Shown: positions 11,571 to 22,790, counted from the stretch's first letter. The stretch: DNA of 64,000 bases from Platanthera guangdongensis (GCA_039583875.1 CM077153.1:68890482-68954481), one strand, 5' to 3'. Notes: a model not told the origin generated them from the letters alone. Program-made: numbers and translations.

Positions 11571-11870
11571 TCAAACACTCGTCATGAACCGACAACCAAT
11601 TGGCCTGCGCGGGGCCCTGCGACTCAACGCATCCGCCACAGCATTGCCTTTACCAGGCACATAATGTATCTTGAATGTGTTGTCACCCAGGAACTCCATC
11701 CACCTCCGCTGCCGCATGTTTATGTTTTTTTGATCCAACAAGTACTTCAGGCTCCTGTGATCGGTATAGATATCGACCTTCACACCATACAGGAAATGCT
11801 TCCACAGCTTCAGGGCAAATATCACGGCTGCTAGCTCCAAGTCATGGACCAGATAATTTCTCTCGTACAC
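11571..11870 (-). pseudogene. RNase H domain (element B)
   Basis: The minus frame reads NYLVHDLELAAVIFALKLWKH, IYTDHRSLKYLLDQ, then MRQRRWMEFLGD and GNAVADALSRR, a typical gypsy RNase H with Glu and two Asp intact. The first Asp (IYSDASGS) lies upstream in the RT segment of the same frame, separated by a stop near 11877. Confidence 0.87.
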
Positions 11871-11876
11871 CTTCAG

Positions 11877-12866
11877 CTAACGCGATCCATAAGCTATTAC
11901 ACTCCTATGCTGCAGCAGAACACAACCTAAGCTACTGCCCGAAGCATCACTATAAATCTCAAACCCTTCGGTCCCACTCGGCGAACATAGAATAGGCGCC
12001 GTAGTCAACCGACTTATCAGTTCTTTGAAAGCTTGCGTGCACTCCAGCGACCACACAAACTTTTGGTCTTTCCTCGTCAAAGTCGTGAGGGGTAGTGCTA
12101 TCTGTGAGAAGTTCTCTATGAAGCGCCTGTAGTAGCGCGCAAGTCCATGGAAACTCTGGACTTCTGTCACTGAAGATAACACAGGCCACTCCCGCATCGT
12201 AACTATATTCGCCGGATCTGCCGTAATCCCTTCTCCACTAACTATATGACCAAGGAATGCTACCGAGGATAACCAGAATTCCCATTTGGAGAATTTGGCA
12301 TAAAGTTGATTCCTCCTCAATGTCTCCAACACCAAATGTAGATGCTTGAAATGATCCTCATCATACTGCGAGTACACCAATATTTCGTCGATAAAGACTA
12401 TCACGAAGTGGTCCAGGTACTCTCTGAATGTTCTGTTCATCGAATCCATAAACATGGATGACGCATTAGTCAGCCCAAACGGCATGATGGTGAACTCATA
12501 ATGCCCATACCATGTGCTGAAAGCTGTCTTGGGGATGCCACTTTCCCTTATCCTCAGCTGATAGTATCCGGATTTCAGATCCAACTTTGAGTACACATTC
12601 AACCCCACCAGCTTGTCAAATAGATCGTCAATCCTTGGGATCAGTTACTTATTCTTCTTTGTTAGCTTATTCAACTCTCGATAATCGATACAAAGCCGTA
12701 AACTTCCGTCCTTCTTCTTAACAAAGAGGACTAGCACGCTCCAAGGCGATGAACTTGGACGCGCAAAACCTTGCTCCAACAGGCCTTGCAGCTGTACTTT
12801 GAACTCTGCCATCTCCTTAGGCACTAACCGATATGGAGAGCGTGACACAGGTTTTGCACCTGGCAC
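11877..12866 (-). pseudogene. Reverse transcriptase (element B)
   Basis: Two open stretches in one frame, 12645-12866 and 11877-12608, are separated by a stop near 12643. They hold [48 protein letters not shown] and the catalytic box FIDEILVYS. The second Asp of the IDD box is Glu (about residue 75 of the second stretch), a change expected to cripple polymerisation. It is downstream of the protease in the same frame. Confidence 0.9.
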
Positions 12867-13037
12867 CAGCTCAATGGTAAAGTCAATCTCTCGCTAAGAT
12901 GAAGCTCAGGGAGATCGTCAGGGAACACATCAAGATACTCAGACACAACTGGGATACTGTCCATACTAGGCTTGGGCTTCGAATCCCCCCACTAAAGTGA
13001 AAAACAGCTCTGCACAGGCACGAACAGCCTTAACCAC

Positions 13038-13415
13038 CTAGAGAGTAGACATCAAAGTCTTGCTCGACCCTTTCATGCCCACAAATGTCATCTCACGATC
13101 AGTTCCCAATTTGACCTCCTTGCGGTTGGAATCAATGTATGCCCGCTGCTCCGAGAGCCAGTCCATCCCAAAGATCACGTCGAACTCCACTAATGGCAAT
13201 AATGATGCTTGCAAGTCAAACTCTTGACTCCCGATCTGTATCTTTACGCAACAAACTCTATCCGCATGCATTGAACACCTATTAGGCAACAACACGTCCA
13301 ATTTATCCCTTGCCATCGAAGAAGGTACTCCGATGTACGATATAAATCCTTCGAACAAAAAGGAATGCGAAGCTCCCGTATCGAACAGTGCTCTCGCTGG
13401 ATAATCAAAAATCAA
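13038..13415 (-). pseudogene. Retropepsin-type protease (element B)
   Basis: The active site is ARALFDTGASHSFLF, followed by FDVIFGMDWLSEQRAYID, the hallmark of plant gypsy protease. Frame is shared with RT but not with gag. About 125 codons are open. It matures the gag-pol polyprotein. Confidence 0.87.
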
Positions 13416-13530
13416 AATAAAGCCTAGTACAAGCAGTCATAAGCTAACGCGCAAAAGGTAACAAATATATATAAAGTTAATATGCTTTTAATTAACTCAT
13501 ACCTGTCACCACGTGAGTCTGCTTTATGGT

Positions 13531-14448
13531 CTACTGAAGGCCAAGATTGTATACTCTAGGCTGGGATGGAGCATAGTGGGATGCGGTTGACTCCACCGCC
13601 TTCCCCTTTTCCACATATGTTGCTCCAAGGTTCCTCTCGGACTTTGGATGTCCGCTTTGGCACTCTCGGGCATAATGCCCCGGCTTTCCACAGTTGTAAC
13701 ATGCGCCTGGGGTTCGACCTATAGTTGCCCCAAATGCACCAGAAGAAGGGGCCGGACCTGAAGTCCTAGCCTTCTTATTCCACTTACGGAACAGAGATTT
13801 TAAGGAGTTCGGCATCTTGAACTCCGACTTCTTCGCACTCAAGTCCTTCTTCTCTTGGACTCTCTTCAGATCCTTCTCCAATGATCGGGCCGTATTGACC
13901 AGGGTTAGGAAGTCCTGCGTCATAGGCCCCGAGAGTAGTAGCCTTAGGTCATCCCACAAACCCTCGTAGAATCAGTTGGTCTTACGCTCCTCATCAGCCA
14001 AAGTAGAGCTAGCATAACGACCCAATCACGTAAACTCATGGAGGTACTTATGCATGCTACTATCACCCTGCGTCAGTCTGTGGAACTCATTCTCCATAGC
14101 GATTCTCTGAGCCGAGGGCAGGTATCTTGCCAAAAATAGCCTCGAAAACTCCTCCACCGAAACATCCGTGAGTTGCCATCCAGCCAAGTGATGCAGCTCC
14201 AATCCTTTCCACCACAACCTTGCCTCTCCATCCAACAGGAAGGTGGCTATGGTGGTCTTCTTCCACTCCTCCATTTCCATGGCTATCAAGACTCTCTTCT
14301 CCCAAGAGAGCCAATCTTCAGCCTGGGTTGGAGTTCCAGTTCCCAAAAACAACGGAGGGTTAAAGCTCATTACATGTTTGAGCTGCTTCTCTGTCTCTCT
14401 TCTAGGTATCAATGGCTCCCAGGCCACCAAGATGGCAGAACCACGCAT
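13531..14448 (-). pseudogene. Gag with CCHC knuckle, N-terminus fused to LTR sequence (element B)
   Basis: The capsid core at 14026-14448 includes GTGTPTQAEDWLSW, GEARLWWKGLEL and LARYLPSAQRIAMENEF. The zinc knuckle CYNCGKPGHYAREC is in 13531-13959, same frame, with stops between about 13960 and 14025. The first dozen residues (MRGSAILVAWEP) are encoded by LTR sequence, because a deletion removed the LTR end, PBS and leader at about 14411. The apparent start is therefore an artefact of the junction. Confidence 0.85.
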
Positions 14449-15410
14449 CTGCCCATTTTTTCAGGTGCACATTGGGGTTAGTCCACAAGGCTCCCTATTG
14501 CAATCTACCATGTAGAAAACCCAAAAACAATCATCGACACGGAGTCTTCTCCGGCTATTCATGCATAATGAAACATCACCGATCCAGACCAACTTGTCCA
14601 GGTAGGCTTCACACACCATGCCTATGTCCGTACTTTGATTCCAGACTCTACATGCAAAACTAGGAGGACTATTTATGTCCACCAGAAGGAACACCTCACA
14701 CTCACCGCATACTCGTGAGAGTGGGTTTCCTATGCAGAAAGGAAGAGGACTTCACATGTCAAAGAAGAGAATAGATATCCTAGAAGTTCGCTTGGGTGCT
14801 ATAGAAAACTTGCCAGATGGAAAGCACCGCAACGGGCTCGCCTCCACAGATCTGGAATCGGCTTGCGATTTGGGGCTCCGAAGCTCCACCGGTGGCCGGA
14901 TTTCTCCTTCTCCTTCTTCCTTGCTCCCCCCTCTCTCTAACACTTTAGAAAGAGAATGGTCAAAGAAAAATGAGGAGTAAACCCTATAGTCCCGAATATA
15001 ATATACCAGGGAGGACTCTAGGCCATCAGATCATTTCCAAATAGAACGAAAGGCCCTAATTCGCTCTTAAAATCAACTTCATGGGCCAAACACGGCTTGT
15101 GACACGCCCGTGTCATAGGTCGTGTCTCATGATCTGAACACGATCATCGAAAGCAAAATAAGACATGGGCTCCGACACGCCCGTGTACTGCTTGACACGC
15201 CCGTGTCAGCTTATCACACGCCCGTGTCACGGGGCGTATCCCTCAAGCGACATAGGAAACCGTCACGACCCGACCAGAACACGGGCTTAGACACGCCCAT
15301 GTCAATCATTTGACATGCCCATGTCGACCAGTACACACCCGTGTTCCAGGCCGTGTCCCTCACCCTACACAGCCCATCAAACACAGAGAAGGACACGGCC
15401 TTGGACACGC
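14415..15410 (-). repeat. 5' LTR of element B, truncated at both ends
   Basis: Aligns with 8712-9700 of the 3' LTR, roughly 93% identical by eye. It lacks the inner ~460 bp and PBS (junction near 14411) and the outer ~290 bp, where it meets LTR C at 15411-15423. Confidence 0.85.
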
Positions 15411-15423
15411 TCAAGGAGCTGCT

Positions 15424-16755
15424 AAAATTAATTAATATGAGGGTATACCAAATCTCTTGAACTCAAGGGAAAATCAAGGGTGATGAACCCGATTTCTTCA
15501 AGTGTTCACAAGACCTACCCACACCAAATTTTGCGAGAATATTTGGAAGAAAACACACTTAAAATTCAAAATTAATTAAGCACCAATTTCAATATAAATC
15601 AGGACAATTATCTAGCCTTCTATTCCACCAATTCTCACAATTATATAGAAGAAGCACACAAGAGTTGGTTTAGAATTCGTTACCCAAATCCCAAGAAGTC
15701 CGTCCACGATATTGAGTGGAGGAAGCGCTCACGATGGTGGTTGATTTCTATTTCCACGCAAACCACGGATCCACACCGGACGATACAATCGCAAGCCGTT
15801 ATCCTTTTTGCAAGAACCCTAGAAGAGGGTGTCACCTTGAATGGCCCAAAATATGTATTCAATGGAGAGAGAAAAGGTGGGGGGAGTAAACCAAGGAGGG
15901 AGGAGGGAAACACGGGGGTCGGGTTTTGGTGTTGTTGAAGATTTTCGGATTTGCGGAGATGATGGACGTCGGTTTTTCTTTCCTTGAGTTGGGGTGGCTC
16001 GGGTTGGAGGGGAGTGGCGGCTAGAGGGTGGTGGAAGGGTGGACGAAATTAAAAGAAGGGGAAGTGGTGATTGGCGGCTAGGAGGGAGGGGCTCGGGTTT
16101 GGTGTTGAAGGTGGTGGCCGTTTTTGTTGAAAAGGGAGAGGAGGGGCTGATTAGTTGGAGAACTTGTAGAGGAAGGAGGAGGAGGAGAGGGAAGAGGCCG
16201 AGAAAAGGAGAGGGGGAAGGGAGGTGGCAGGTGACCAAGAGAGGAGGGGAAGAGGGAGGGCCGAACTAGGCAAGGAGGAGGAGGAAAATCTCAAATAGAT
16301 TTAGGGTTTCAATTTTTATTCAATCTCTAATAATATCCTTCATAACATGGCTATATATAGCCTACACCACTCCATCTCCTCCAATTCAAACTGCAAAATG
16401 AAACTATGATGGTTATATGTACCCATCATAAAATAAAAATAATACAAAATTTAAATGCATAAAATTAAAATACTCTTGATGGTTATAGGCACCCATCATT
16501 ACATGAAATTAAAACAATAATGAAACGCTTGGAAATAAAAATGCTAAAATATAAAATATATAATTATAATTATGTAATTTATAATGATATATTTCATTTA
16601 TTGGCGGCGGCGGACGTCGGGCGAAACATGTAGCGGCGACGGTGTTGGCGAAGAAACGTCGTGGTAGACTCCCATCCTCGAGCGTGAGACAACGACCGTC
16701 CCAATCCACGAACTTTCTATGACGAGAATCCAGGGCCGGATCAGCATCGTCGCCA
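15424..16755 (-). repeat. 3' LTR of element C, truncated
   Basis: It matches the right LTR from AAAATTAATTAATATGAGG onward. The inner end at 16755 is set by a polypurine tract (minus AGTGGGGGGGATTAA) directly before TGGCGACG. The outer ~300 bp, including the terminal CA, are missing at the junction with LTR B. Confidence 0.85.
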
Positions 16756-17485
16756 TTAATCCCCCCCACTCAAAATTACTCATCACTAATGAGTGGCCTG
16801 TGAGGGAAGAACAATCAAAAGCAGCAGCAACATGGGGCAAATCTGGCCCCACTATCCATGTCGTAGTAGCATGTACATCTATCAACACTGAGAACCTGAC
16901 TGGCAAAGAAACCACAAAACTTCCGAGGAAACTCGAAAGGGTGTCAGGCAAAGGAAATAAAACTTGAATCTTACTATCTAGTTTAAGAACCATGGAATCA
17001 ACGTGGGAAATAGACATGGCAGAACTAACACTCCCCATCCCAAGAGAACATGTAGTGGTAGAGAAGAACGACGAACAAAGCCACTTGGGTGGAACAGAGA
17101 CGTACAGTAAAAAGTCTGGAAACTTGAAATAAAGTGAAACACCCTGTGCTATATAAAAATCTGAAATAAAAGCATAAGATCCGACGTTCTTCATAATCAT
17201 GAATGAGTCGACATTCCTACGTATTAATTTATTAACGGATCCAAAAGGTATTCCCTCGGGGACTGATCAGACTAAACACAAATCACTAAATCTATCGTCG
17301 GACGGTCTCGAAAAGGAGTGGAAGTGCATGCGACATAACTTAAAGTGAAACTCTAATGTCCTAGATACATGAGGAGAGAATCCATGCGCTATAAGACTAG
17401 ACCCAAACACGGAGGATAAGGGGGTTAAGTCAGGTGGCATGGTAGCCTTATAATCAGAGATGATTTTAATGGGCTCTAGATTCAC
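16756..17485 (-). pseudogene. Interior of element C, downstream ORFs of unknown function
   Basis: Minus-strand open stretches at 17267-17485 and in the region below 17200 give hydrophobic, Ser/Pro-rich peptides with no motif I recognise. One carries a run like LSSFLGSFVVSLPVRFSVLIDVHA that could be a membrane segment. They may be decayed remains of one longer reading frame following gag. No protease, RT or integrase residues are visible. A polypurine tract lies at 16756-16770. Confidence 0.35.
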
Positions 17486-17501
17486 AATTTTAATTTATAA
17501 T

Positions 17502-18271
17502 TTAAATACTCATACTTGGCATGAAGATATGCCAAGGAGAACCGTTCATCATGAAAAATAGAGTTGGATGTCCCGAATGTGATGGGATGTGCGAGCGATA
17601 CAACTCAAGGGACCCAACTAAAGTCACTAATATGGGGAAATGAGGGTCATCAAAAGGTGGTGGGTAAATACGTGCGACCGGGTGTGGTATATAAGTATGT
17701 ATAAGGGACACCACAACTAGAGGCACAATTGCCAAAGAATCAGAATCAGTCATAGTAGAGGATGGAACCGTAGTCGGACACACAAAAACATGCGCTGTCA
17801 AAAGTGACGCGTAGTCATGTCTATAAGGTGCGGTGAAAAGTCCAAATACTAGTGCGATCAACATAATAATATCTAAACACTGATACAATGCCAATGTAGG
17901 AGCTAATAGAGTGGGCGTGACACAAAAACTCGGACTAGGTCTAGCGGTTCCACGTCGTAAAAAGTCAACTAATGTAGACAAATAAATAGGGGAAAGGGTC
18001 GGTAAAATCAAACCCGGGTTAAAATTTGAATCAGTATTGATTTCACCCAATGATGACAACATCAAAAAACTCTCATCCGGGTGTACAACAAAAGAATCGT
18101 CCAAAATACCTTTCCCTCAGATGGTAAATCATCCACAATATCACTAGGGTCATCATCATTCTCAGTCTCCTCAGATAACTCAGATACAATCGCAGTAGGT
18201 GTAATCGTAGGCTCTAGCACAATGGGGATCGTAGCCTGGAGAGGGCACTCAATACTAGGGTGATCAGACAT
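17502..18271 (-). pseudogene. Gag-adjacent hydrophobic ORF (element C), unknown function
   Basis: Two overlapping minus frames. The first (18062-18271) is acidic (SELSEETENDDDPSDIVDDL) and probably continues gag's acidic tail after a frameshift near 18270. The second (17502-18104, 200 aa) is rich in Leu, Pro, Ser and Ile with a likely transmembrane stretch (LDIIMLIALVFGLFTA). I do not recognise a family. Together with the pieces further downstream it may be a single decayed ORF carried instead of pol. Confidence 0.4.
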
Positions 18272-19161
18272 AACGCTAGTAGGGCACTAATACTCTCACA
18301 GATCGGAACGTAATCATCCCACGCATCATCTTCTAAATCACGAAGTATTCCTTCAATTTCAGACTCATCAGAATCGTCGGGCACTAACGTACATGTCAGA
18401 ATACTCTCACCTACGGGGTCATCCTCAAAATCAAGAGATACTACATCTACAAAAGAATCCACATTGGTTTCAGTCACTATCTCAAGGGGCTTAGACGTCG
18501 AGGCTAACAAAGGCAACACCCAAGCAGTAACATTTTTGGAGTCCAAGACATAAGACCTATTTGGAATGGTTTTCCTAAAAGTGGGTGGTGGTACTAAGAT
18601 GGACTCTCCATTCTGAAACGATCGAGTCTTATTCTTATGACCGTTATGCTTCTCAATATCCAATGTAGCATTAAAAGTGGCGTTTAGGTCGGTGTGACCA
18701 TAACACAGTAATTTACCCTGGATGTAGGGGTTTAACTCCTTACGAAACCTAGAGAGGGTGAACTCTGACACCTCGTTCACACCACACCTAACCATCATAT
18801 CCTTAAGAAGACTTATATACTCAGAGACCGACTTATTCCCTTGTTCAAGGGTAGCCAAGTCATCTACCATCTGCGTTCGATGGTATGTAGGGACGTACTG
18901 TTCTATCAGTATGGCCTTCATGTTTTCCCAACCAATAAGTAATTTACCATTCTCGGTTCTCAGATGTCGTTCCTCATTCAACCAGGATATCTTAGCTCTA
19001 CCTAACAACTTTATTCTCGCCACTCGCACCTTATCTGCGTCAGTCGATTGGTACCACTCAAAGTAACAATCTATTTCCTTAACCCAGTCTAGGAAAACTT
19101 GGGGACACCCTAAACCATCATAAGTAGGTGTATGTCTTCTAGCATACACGTCATATGCCAT
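18214..19161 (-). CDS. Gag-like protein of non-autonomous element C
   Basis: An intact 315-codon frame starting 326 bp downstream of the PBS. The N-terminal half resembles plant Ty3/gypsy gag (Retrotrans_gag): FLDWVKEIDCYFEWYQ, DKVRVARIKLLGRAKISWLN, then YVPTYHRTQMVDDLATLEQ and SVSEYISLLKDMMVRCGV. No zinc knuckle follows; the C-terminal part is acidic and the last ~30 residues look frameshifted. By analogy with TR-GAG elements it could package its own RNA while using pol from a partner; that is inference. The start Met is the first in frame after the leader. Confidence 0.7.
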   Translation of the reverse strand: MAYDVYARRHTPTYDGLGCPQVFLDWVKEIDCYFEWYQSTDADKVRVARIKLLGRAKISWLNEERHLRTENGKLLIGWENMKAILIEQYVPTYHRTQMVDDLATLEQGNKSVSEYISLLKDMMVRCGVNEVSEFTLSRFRKELNPYIQGKLLCYGHTDLNATFNATLDIEKHNGHKNKTRSFQNGESILVPPPTFRKTIPNRSYVLDSKNVTAWVLPLLASTSKPLEIVTETNVDSFVDVVSLDFEDDPVGESILTCTLVPDDSDESEIEGILRDLEDDAWDDYVPICESISALLALCLITLVLSALSRLRSPLC

Positions 19162-19486
19162 TTTCTAGTGGTGACGGGACAAAAAATTCAACTCGAATCT
19201 GGTGCACATGCAATGAAATATGAACCTGACCCACTAAACTCTAGGAATGACGTAATTGTTCCTGCTTAGCAACTAGGGTACAAATAAATGGTTTGATTTT
19301 CTTGCTAAAAATATTATGAAGATTATTAAATAATTTTTTTGTATTTTTTCCAGAAAAATAAAAATATATACCGCTATTGGCAGACCAGAATTTTTTTTGT
19401 TTTATTATTTTGACATGGAAACATGCAAGTGTGTGTCAGTGAAATAATAAAAGGGGGATGGTGCCAATTAAGAAATTGACGTGAAC

Positions 19487-19501
19487 CTCCCTCTGATACC
19501 A
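19487..19501 (-). other. Primer binding site of element C
   Basis: The minus strand reads TGGTATCAGAGGGAG seven bases inside the LTR end. The first 11 bases match the 3' end complement of initiator tRNA-Met. Confidence 0.85.
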
Positions 19502-19507
19502 AATTCG

Positions 19508-21140
19508 TGCAGGCCCATGGTTTCGACGGGTTAAACTGTGCGCACTGGGATTTCAACAATAAAATTAGGGTACGTAGCAAACAATATTTTCTCTAAACAA
19601 TTCAAACGACTATTCAACTAATTTTAGCAACACACAAAACAAAGGGATGCTACACCTTTTATAGATTGAACAAGGGCTATAGGCCAATGTTCACTCAAGA
19701 AAATATGACCCACATGATCTGGAAAATTAGCTATTCAAATTAAATTATTCGCAAAACATTCACAATTCCAAAATGAGAAAATTCAGACTAAAATGGTGAT
19801 TTAAAATTAATCCCAAAATTAATTAATATGAGGGTATACCAAATCTCTTGAACTCAAGAGAAAATCAAGGGTGATGAACCCGATTTCTTCAAGTGTTCAC
19901 GAGACCTACCCGCTCCAAATTATGCGAGAATATTTGGAAGAAAACACGCTTAAAATTCAGATTTAATTAAGCACCAATTTCAATATAAATCAGGACAATT
20001 ATCTACCCTTCTATTCCACCAATTCTCACAATTATATAGAAAAAGAACACAAGAGTTGGTTTAGAATTTGTTACCCAAATCCCAAGAAGCCCGTCCATAA
20101 TATTGAGTGGAGGAAGCACTCACGATGGCGGTTGATTTCTATTTCCACGCAAACCACGGATCCACACCAGATGATACAATCGCAAGCCGTTATCCTTTTT
20201 GCAAGAACCCTAGAAGAGGGTGTCACCTTGAATGGCCCAAAATATTTATTAAATGGAGAGAGAAAAGGTGGTGGGAATAAACCAACGATGGAGGAGGGAA
20301 ACAAGGGGGTCGGGTTTTGGTGTTGTTGAAGGTGGTCTGATTTGTGGAGATGATGGAGGTCGGTTTTTCTTTCCTTGAGTTAGGGTGGCTCGGGTTGGAG
20401 GGGAGTGGCGGCTAGAGGGTGGTGGAAGGGTGGCCAGAATTAAAAGAAGGGGAAGTGGTGATTGGCGGCTAGGAGGGAGGGGCTCGGGTTTGCTGTTGAA
20501 GGTGGTGGACGGTTTTGTTGAAAAGGGAGAGGAGGGACTGATTAGTTGGAGAACTTGTAGAGGGAGGAGGAGGAGGAGAGGGATGAGGCCGAGAAAAGGA
20601 AAGGGGGAAGGGAGGTGGCCGACGACCAAAAGAGGAGGGGAAGAGGGAGGGTCGAACTAGGCAAGGAGGAGGAGGAAAATCTCAAATAGTTTTAGGGTTT
20701 CAATTTTTATTCATTCTCTAATAAAATCCTTCATAACATGGCTATATATTGCCTACACCACTCCATCTCCTCCAATTCAAAATTCAAAATGAAACTAGGA
20801 TGGTTATATGCACCCATCATGAAATAAAAACAATACAAAATTTAAATGCATAAAATTAAAATACTCATGATGGTTATAGGCACCCATCATTACATGAAAT
20901 TAAAACAATAATGAAATGCTTGGAAATAAAAATGCTAAAATATAAAATATATAATTATAATTATGTAATTTATAATGATATATTTCATTTATTGGCAGTG
21001 GCGGACGTCGAGCAAAACATGTAGTGGAGTTGGTGAAGAAACGTCGTGGTAGACTCCCATCCTCGAGCTTGCGGCAACGACCGTCCCAATCCACGAACTC
21101 TCTATGACTGGGATCCACGACTGCATCTACAACGTCACCA
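19508..21140 (-). repeat. 5' LTR of element C
   Basis: A 1633-bp LTR with TG...CA ends. The minus strand starts TGGTGACG at 21140 and ends GGCCTGCA at 19508, just before the PBS. About 1.33 kb is shared with the left LTR. It contains a purine-rich block giving proline-rich minus-strand frames in both copies. Confidence 0.8.
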
Positions 21141-21343
21141 TCATCGAACCGGCGACGGTGCCGATAGAAGAGGATTTGAGGACGAAAGTCCGTCCGGTGG
21201 GCATAGAGGATTCAGTAGTTCGGCAATTACGGAACAAAGAGGTGAAGCTCGTAAAGGTGCGTTGGGACAACTGCGAGCGAGATGAGTTCTCTTGGGATCA
21301 TGAGCAAGCAATGCGCGAGGACTATCCAGTGTTGTTTGCATAG
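21141..21343 (+). pseudogene. Pol C-terminal chromodomain-like tail (remnant D)
   Basis: The frame at 21104-21343 reads EEDLRTKVRPVGIEDSVVRQLRNKEVKLVKV, then WDNCERDEFSWDHEQ and YPVLFA before TAG. This is the same tail as in elements B, G and I, with the W-D...W pattern of a degenerate chromodomain. The upstream part of pol is gone: element C sits immediately to the left, so the first residues of the open frame (before 21141) are LTR C sequence. Confidence 0.75.
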
Positions 21344-21598
21344 TGTTGTTGGAATAGTGTTTTGATATGTGCATCAATCTTTCTGCTTTCTTTATGAATG
21401 GAGCCGTTCCTATAACATTGCTGTAACAATGCTTTGCTTTGTAGCAACTTTATTCTTGCTGATTGCCCGAATGATATTGGTCTGGGTGGGTTGTTGTAAT
21501 AATACTTTAATGTGTTGCAATAATTTTCTTACTGTTTTCCTGCATGAAGTTTAATTTTGGGGACGAAATTCTTTTAAGGGAGGGGGGGGGGGAGGAGT
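21344..21598 (+). other. Pol-LTR spacer and polypurine tract of remnant D
   Basis: About 255 bp of AT-rich 3' untranslated sequence ending in AAGGGAGGGGGGGG and GGAGGAGT just before the LTR start, the expected plus-strand priming tract. No gene seen. Confidence 0.8.
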
Positions 21599-22217
21599 TG
21601 TAACACCCCAGTTTTCAGACTTGAGTCTTTGGAAGTTATCACCCGGCGGTAGTAGTTACCGCCCGACGGTAGCTTAGCATTGAGTGGAGAGATGCTGAGA
21701 GTGTTGAGTGGCCAGGCGCTGAGAGAGTTGAGTGGCCAGGCACTGAGAGCGTTGAGTGCTAGCGCGCGACGCTAGCTAGGTACCGCTCGGCGATAGCTCC
21801 ATTTCGTCGAGCATCAACCGAAGATCTGTTCGTTGAGCGCTGGAGGATTACCGCCCGACAATAGTGGCTATCGCCCGGCGATAGCCCTGCTTCATCGAAC
21901 GTCTAATGGAGTGCCCGGTTCGTCGAATGTTGAGTATTCGAGAATAACGTCGTGTTCTCGAGAAAAACGCTACCGCACGGCGTTAGTCTTATCACCGACA
22001 TTAGCGCGGCATTATTTTCTGGTCGAGCGCTTGGGAACATACCGCTCGGCGGTAGGTAGTTACCACCCGGCGGTAGCGGACAAAAGCAGTTCCGTCGTTT
22101 GGCTTTATAGCCATCTAATTTTATTTAGTATTCGATCCTAAGGCCCAAGACTCTCCTCCAGAGTGCTTATATAGGGATGAGAACCTTATCCCTTCATCTT
22201 TTTCCTTTTGTTGAGTG
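21599..22217 (+). repeat. 3' LTR of remnant D, truncated
   Basis: Starts TGTAACACCCCAG after the polypurine tract. It holds repeated palindromes of the type TACCGCCCGGCGGTAG and GCTATCGCCCGGCGATAGC (about 21640-22085) and a TATATAGGG promoter-like site near 22171. It is cut off by copia LTR E; the exact switch between 22200 and 22340 is uncertain. Confidence 0.75.
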
Positions 22218-22377
22218 TGTTGGATCCCTAGATTGATTTGGCTAGGTTCACTAAGTTAGGATCATATGACCCATCATGTATAGCCATGGTCATGGTTGTG
22301 TCCTAGAGTCTAGGCCAAGTCCTTAGAGTCAACATCACATGGAAAAGCCTTCAACAGACTTCCAGAGACTCAAGCAA

Positions 22378-22790
22378 TTGTGTCGACACTTGGGAAAGGC
22401 TGTGTCGACACCAAAAGCCATACTGTGTCGACACACAAGACTTTTGTCGAGACACAGAACATTTGTCGACATCAACTGTGTCGACACCAGAAGCCAGATT
22501 GTGTCGACACCCAGGACTTGTGTCGACACACAGAACATTTGTCGACATCAACTGTGTCGACACCAGAAGGCAGATTGTGTTGACACCCAGGACTTGTGTC
22601 GAAACACAGAACATTTGTCGACATCAAATGTGTCGACAACCGAAGCCATATTGTGTCGACACACAGGACTTGTGTCGACACACAGAACATCTATCGACAA
22701 CAATTATATCGACACACAGGACTTGTGTCGACACACTCCAGATTTCTGTCAAAACAACAACTATGTCGAGATAAGAAGCAATTGTATCGA
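22378..22790. repeat. 76-bp tandem repeat with TGTGTCGACACA palindromes
   Basis: About five units. A 76-bp period is clear at 22476, 22552 and 22628. Each unit holds four TGTCGACA-type palindromes separated by short spacers (CAGAACATT, CCAGGACT, CAGAAGCC). The right end degenerates. Confidence 0.92.

Larger units (their letters stand above)
8235..15410 (-). mobile_element. Element B: Ty3/gypsy chromovirus-like element
   Basis: A complete gypsy layout on the minus strand: 5' LTR (14415-15410, truncated), gag, protease, RT, RNase H, integrase, chromodomain-like tail, polypurine tract and 3' LTR (about 8244-9989). The two LTR copies align over about 1 kb. The right copy has lost both its outer ~290 bp and its inner ~460 bp plus PBS, so the 5' LTR is joined directly to gag. 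Several frames and stops mark it as non-functional. Confidence 0.88.
15424..21140 (-). mobile_element. Element C: gag-only LTR element (TR-GAG-like)
   Basis: Two direct LTR copies (15424-16755 and 19508-21140) bracket a 2.75-kb interior with a tRNA-Met-type PBS and a gag gene. No protease, RT, RNase H or integrase motif appears. This matches non-autonomous terminal-repeat elements with GAG (TR-GAG). The left LTR lacks about 300 bp of its outer end. On the right the element is inserted in a plus-strand gypsy pol (remnant D); the expected left part of D is missing. Confidence 0.8.
21141..22217 (+). mobile_element. Remnant D: 3' end of a plus-strand gypsy element
   Basis: What remains is the last part of pol (21141-21343), a spacer, a polypurine tract and a truncated 3' LTR. 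Both pol tail and LTR resemble element G (30360-30600 and 30626 onward), so D and G are one family. Element C disrupts it on the left and copia E on the right. Confidence 0.8.

Noticed and set aside
15819..16238. Proline-rich minus-strand ORF, also at 20249-20629
   Set aside because: Both copies are LTR C sequence and the purine-rich strand explains the open frame. The two differ in length and end, so no coding constraint is visible.
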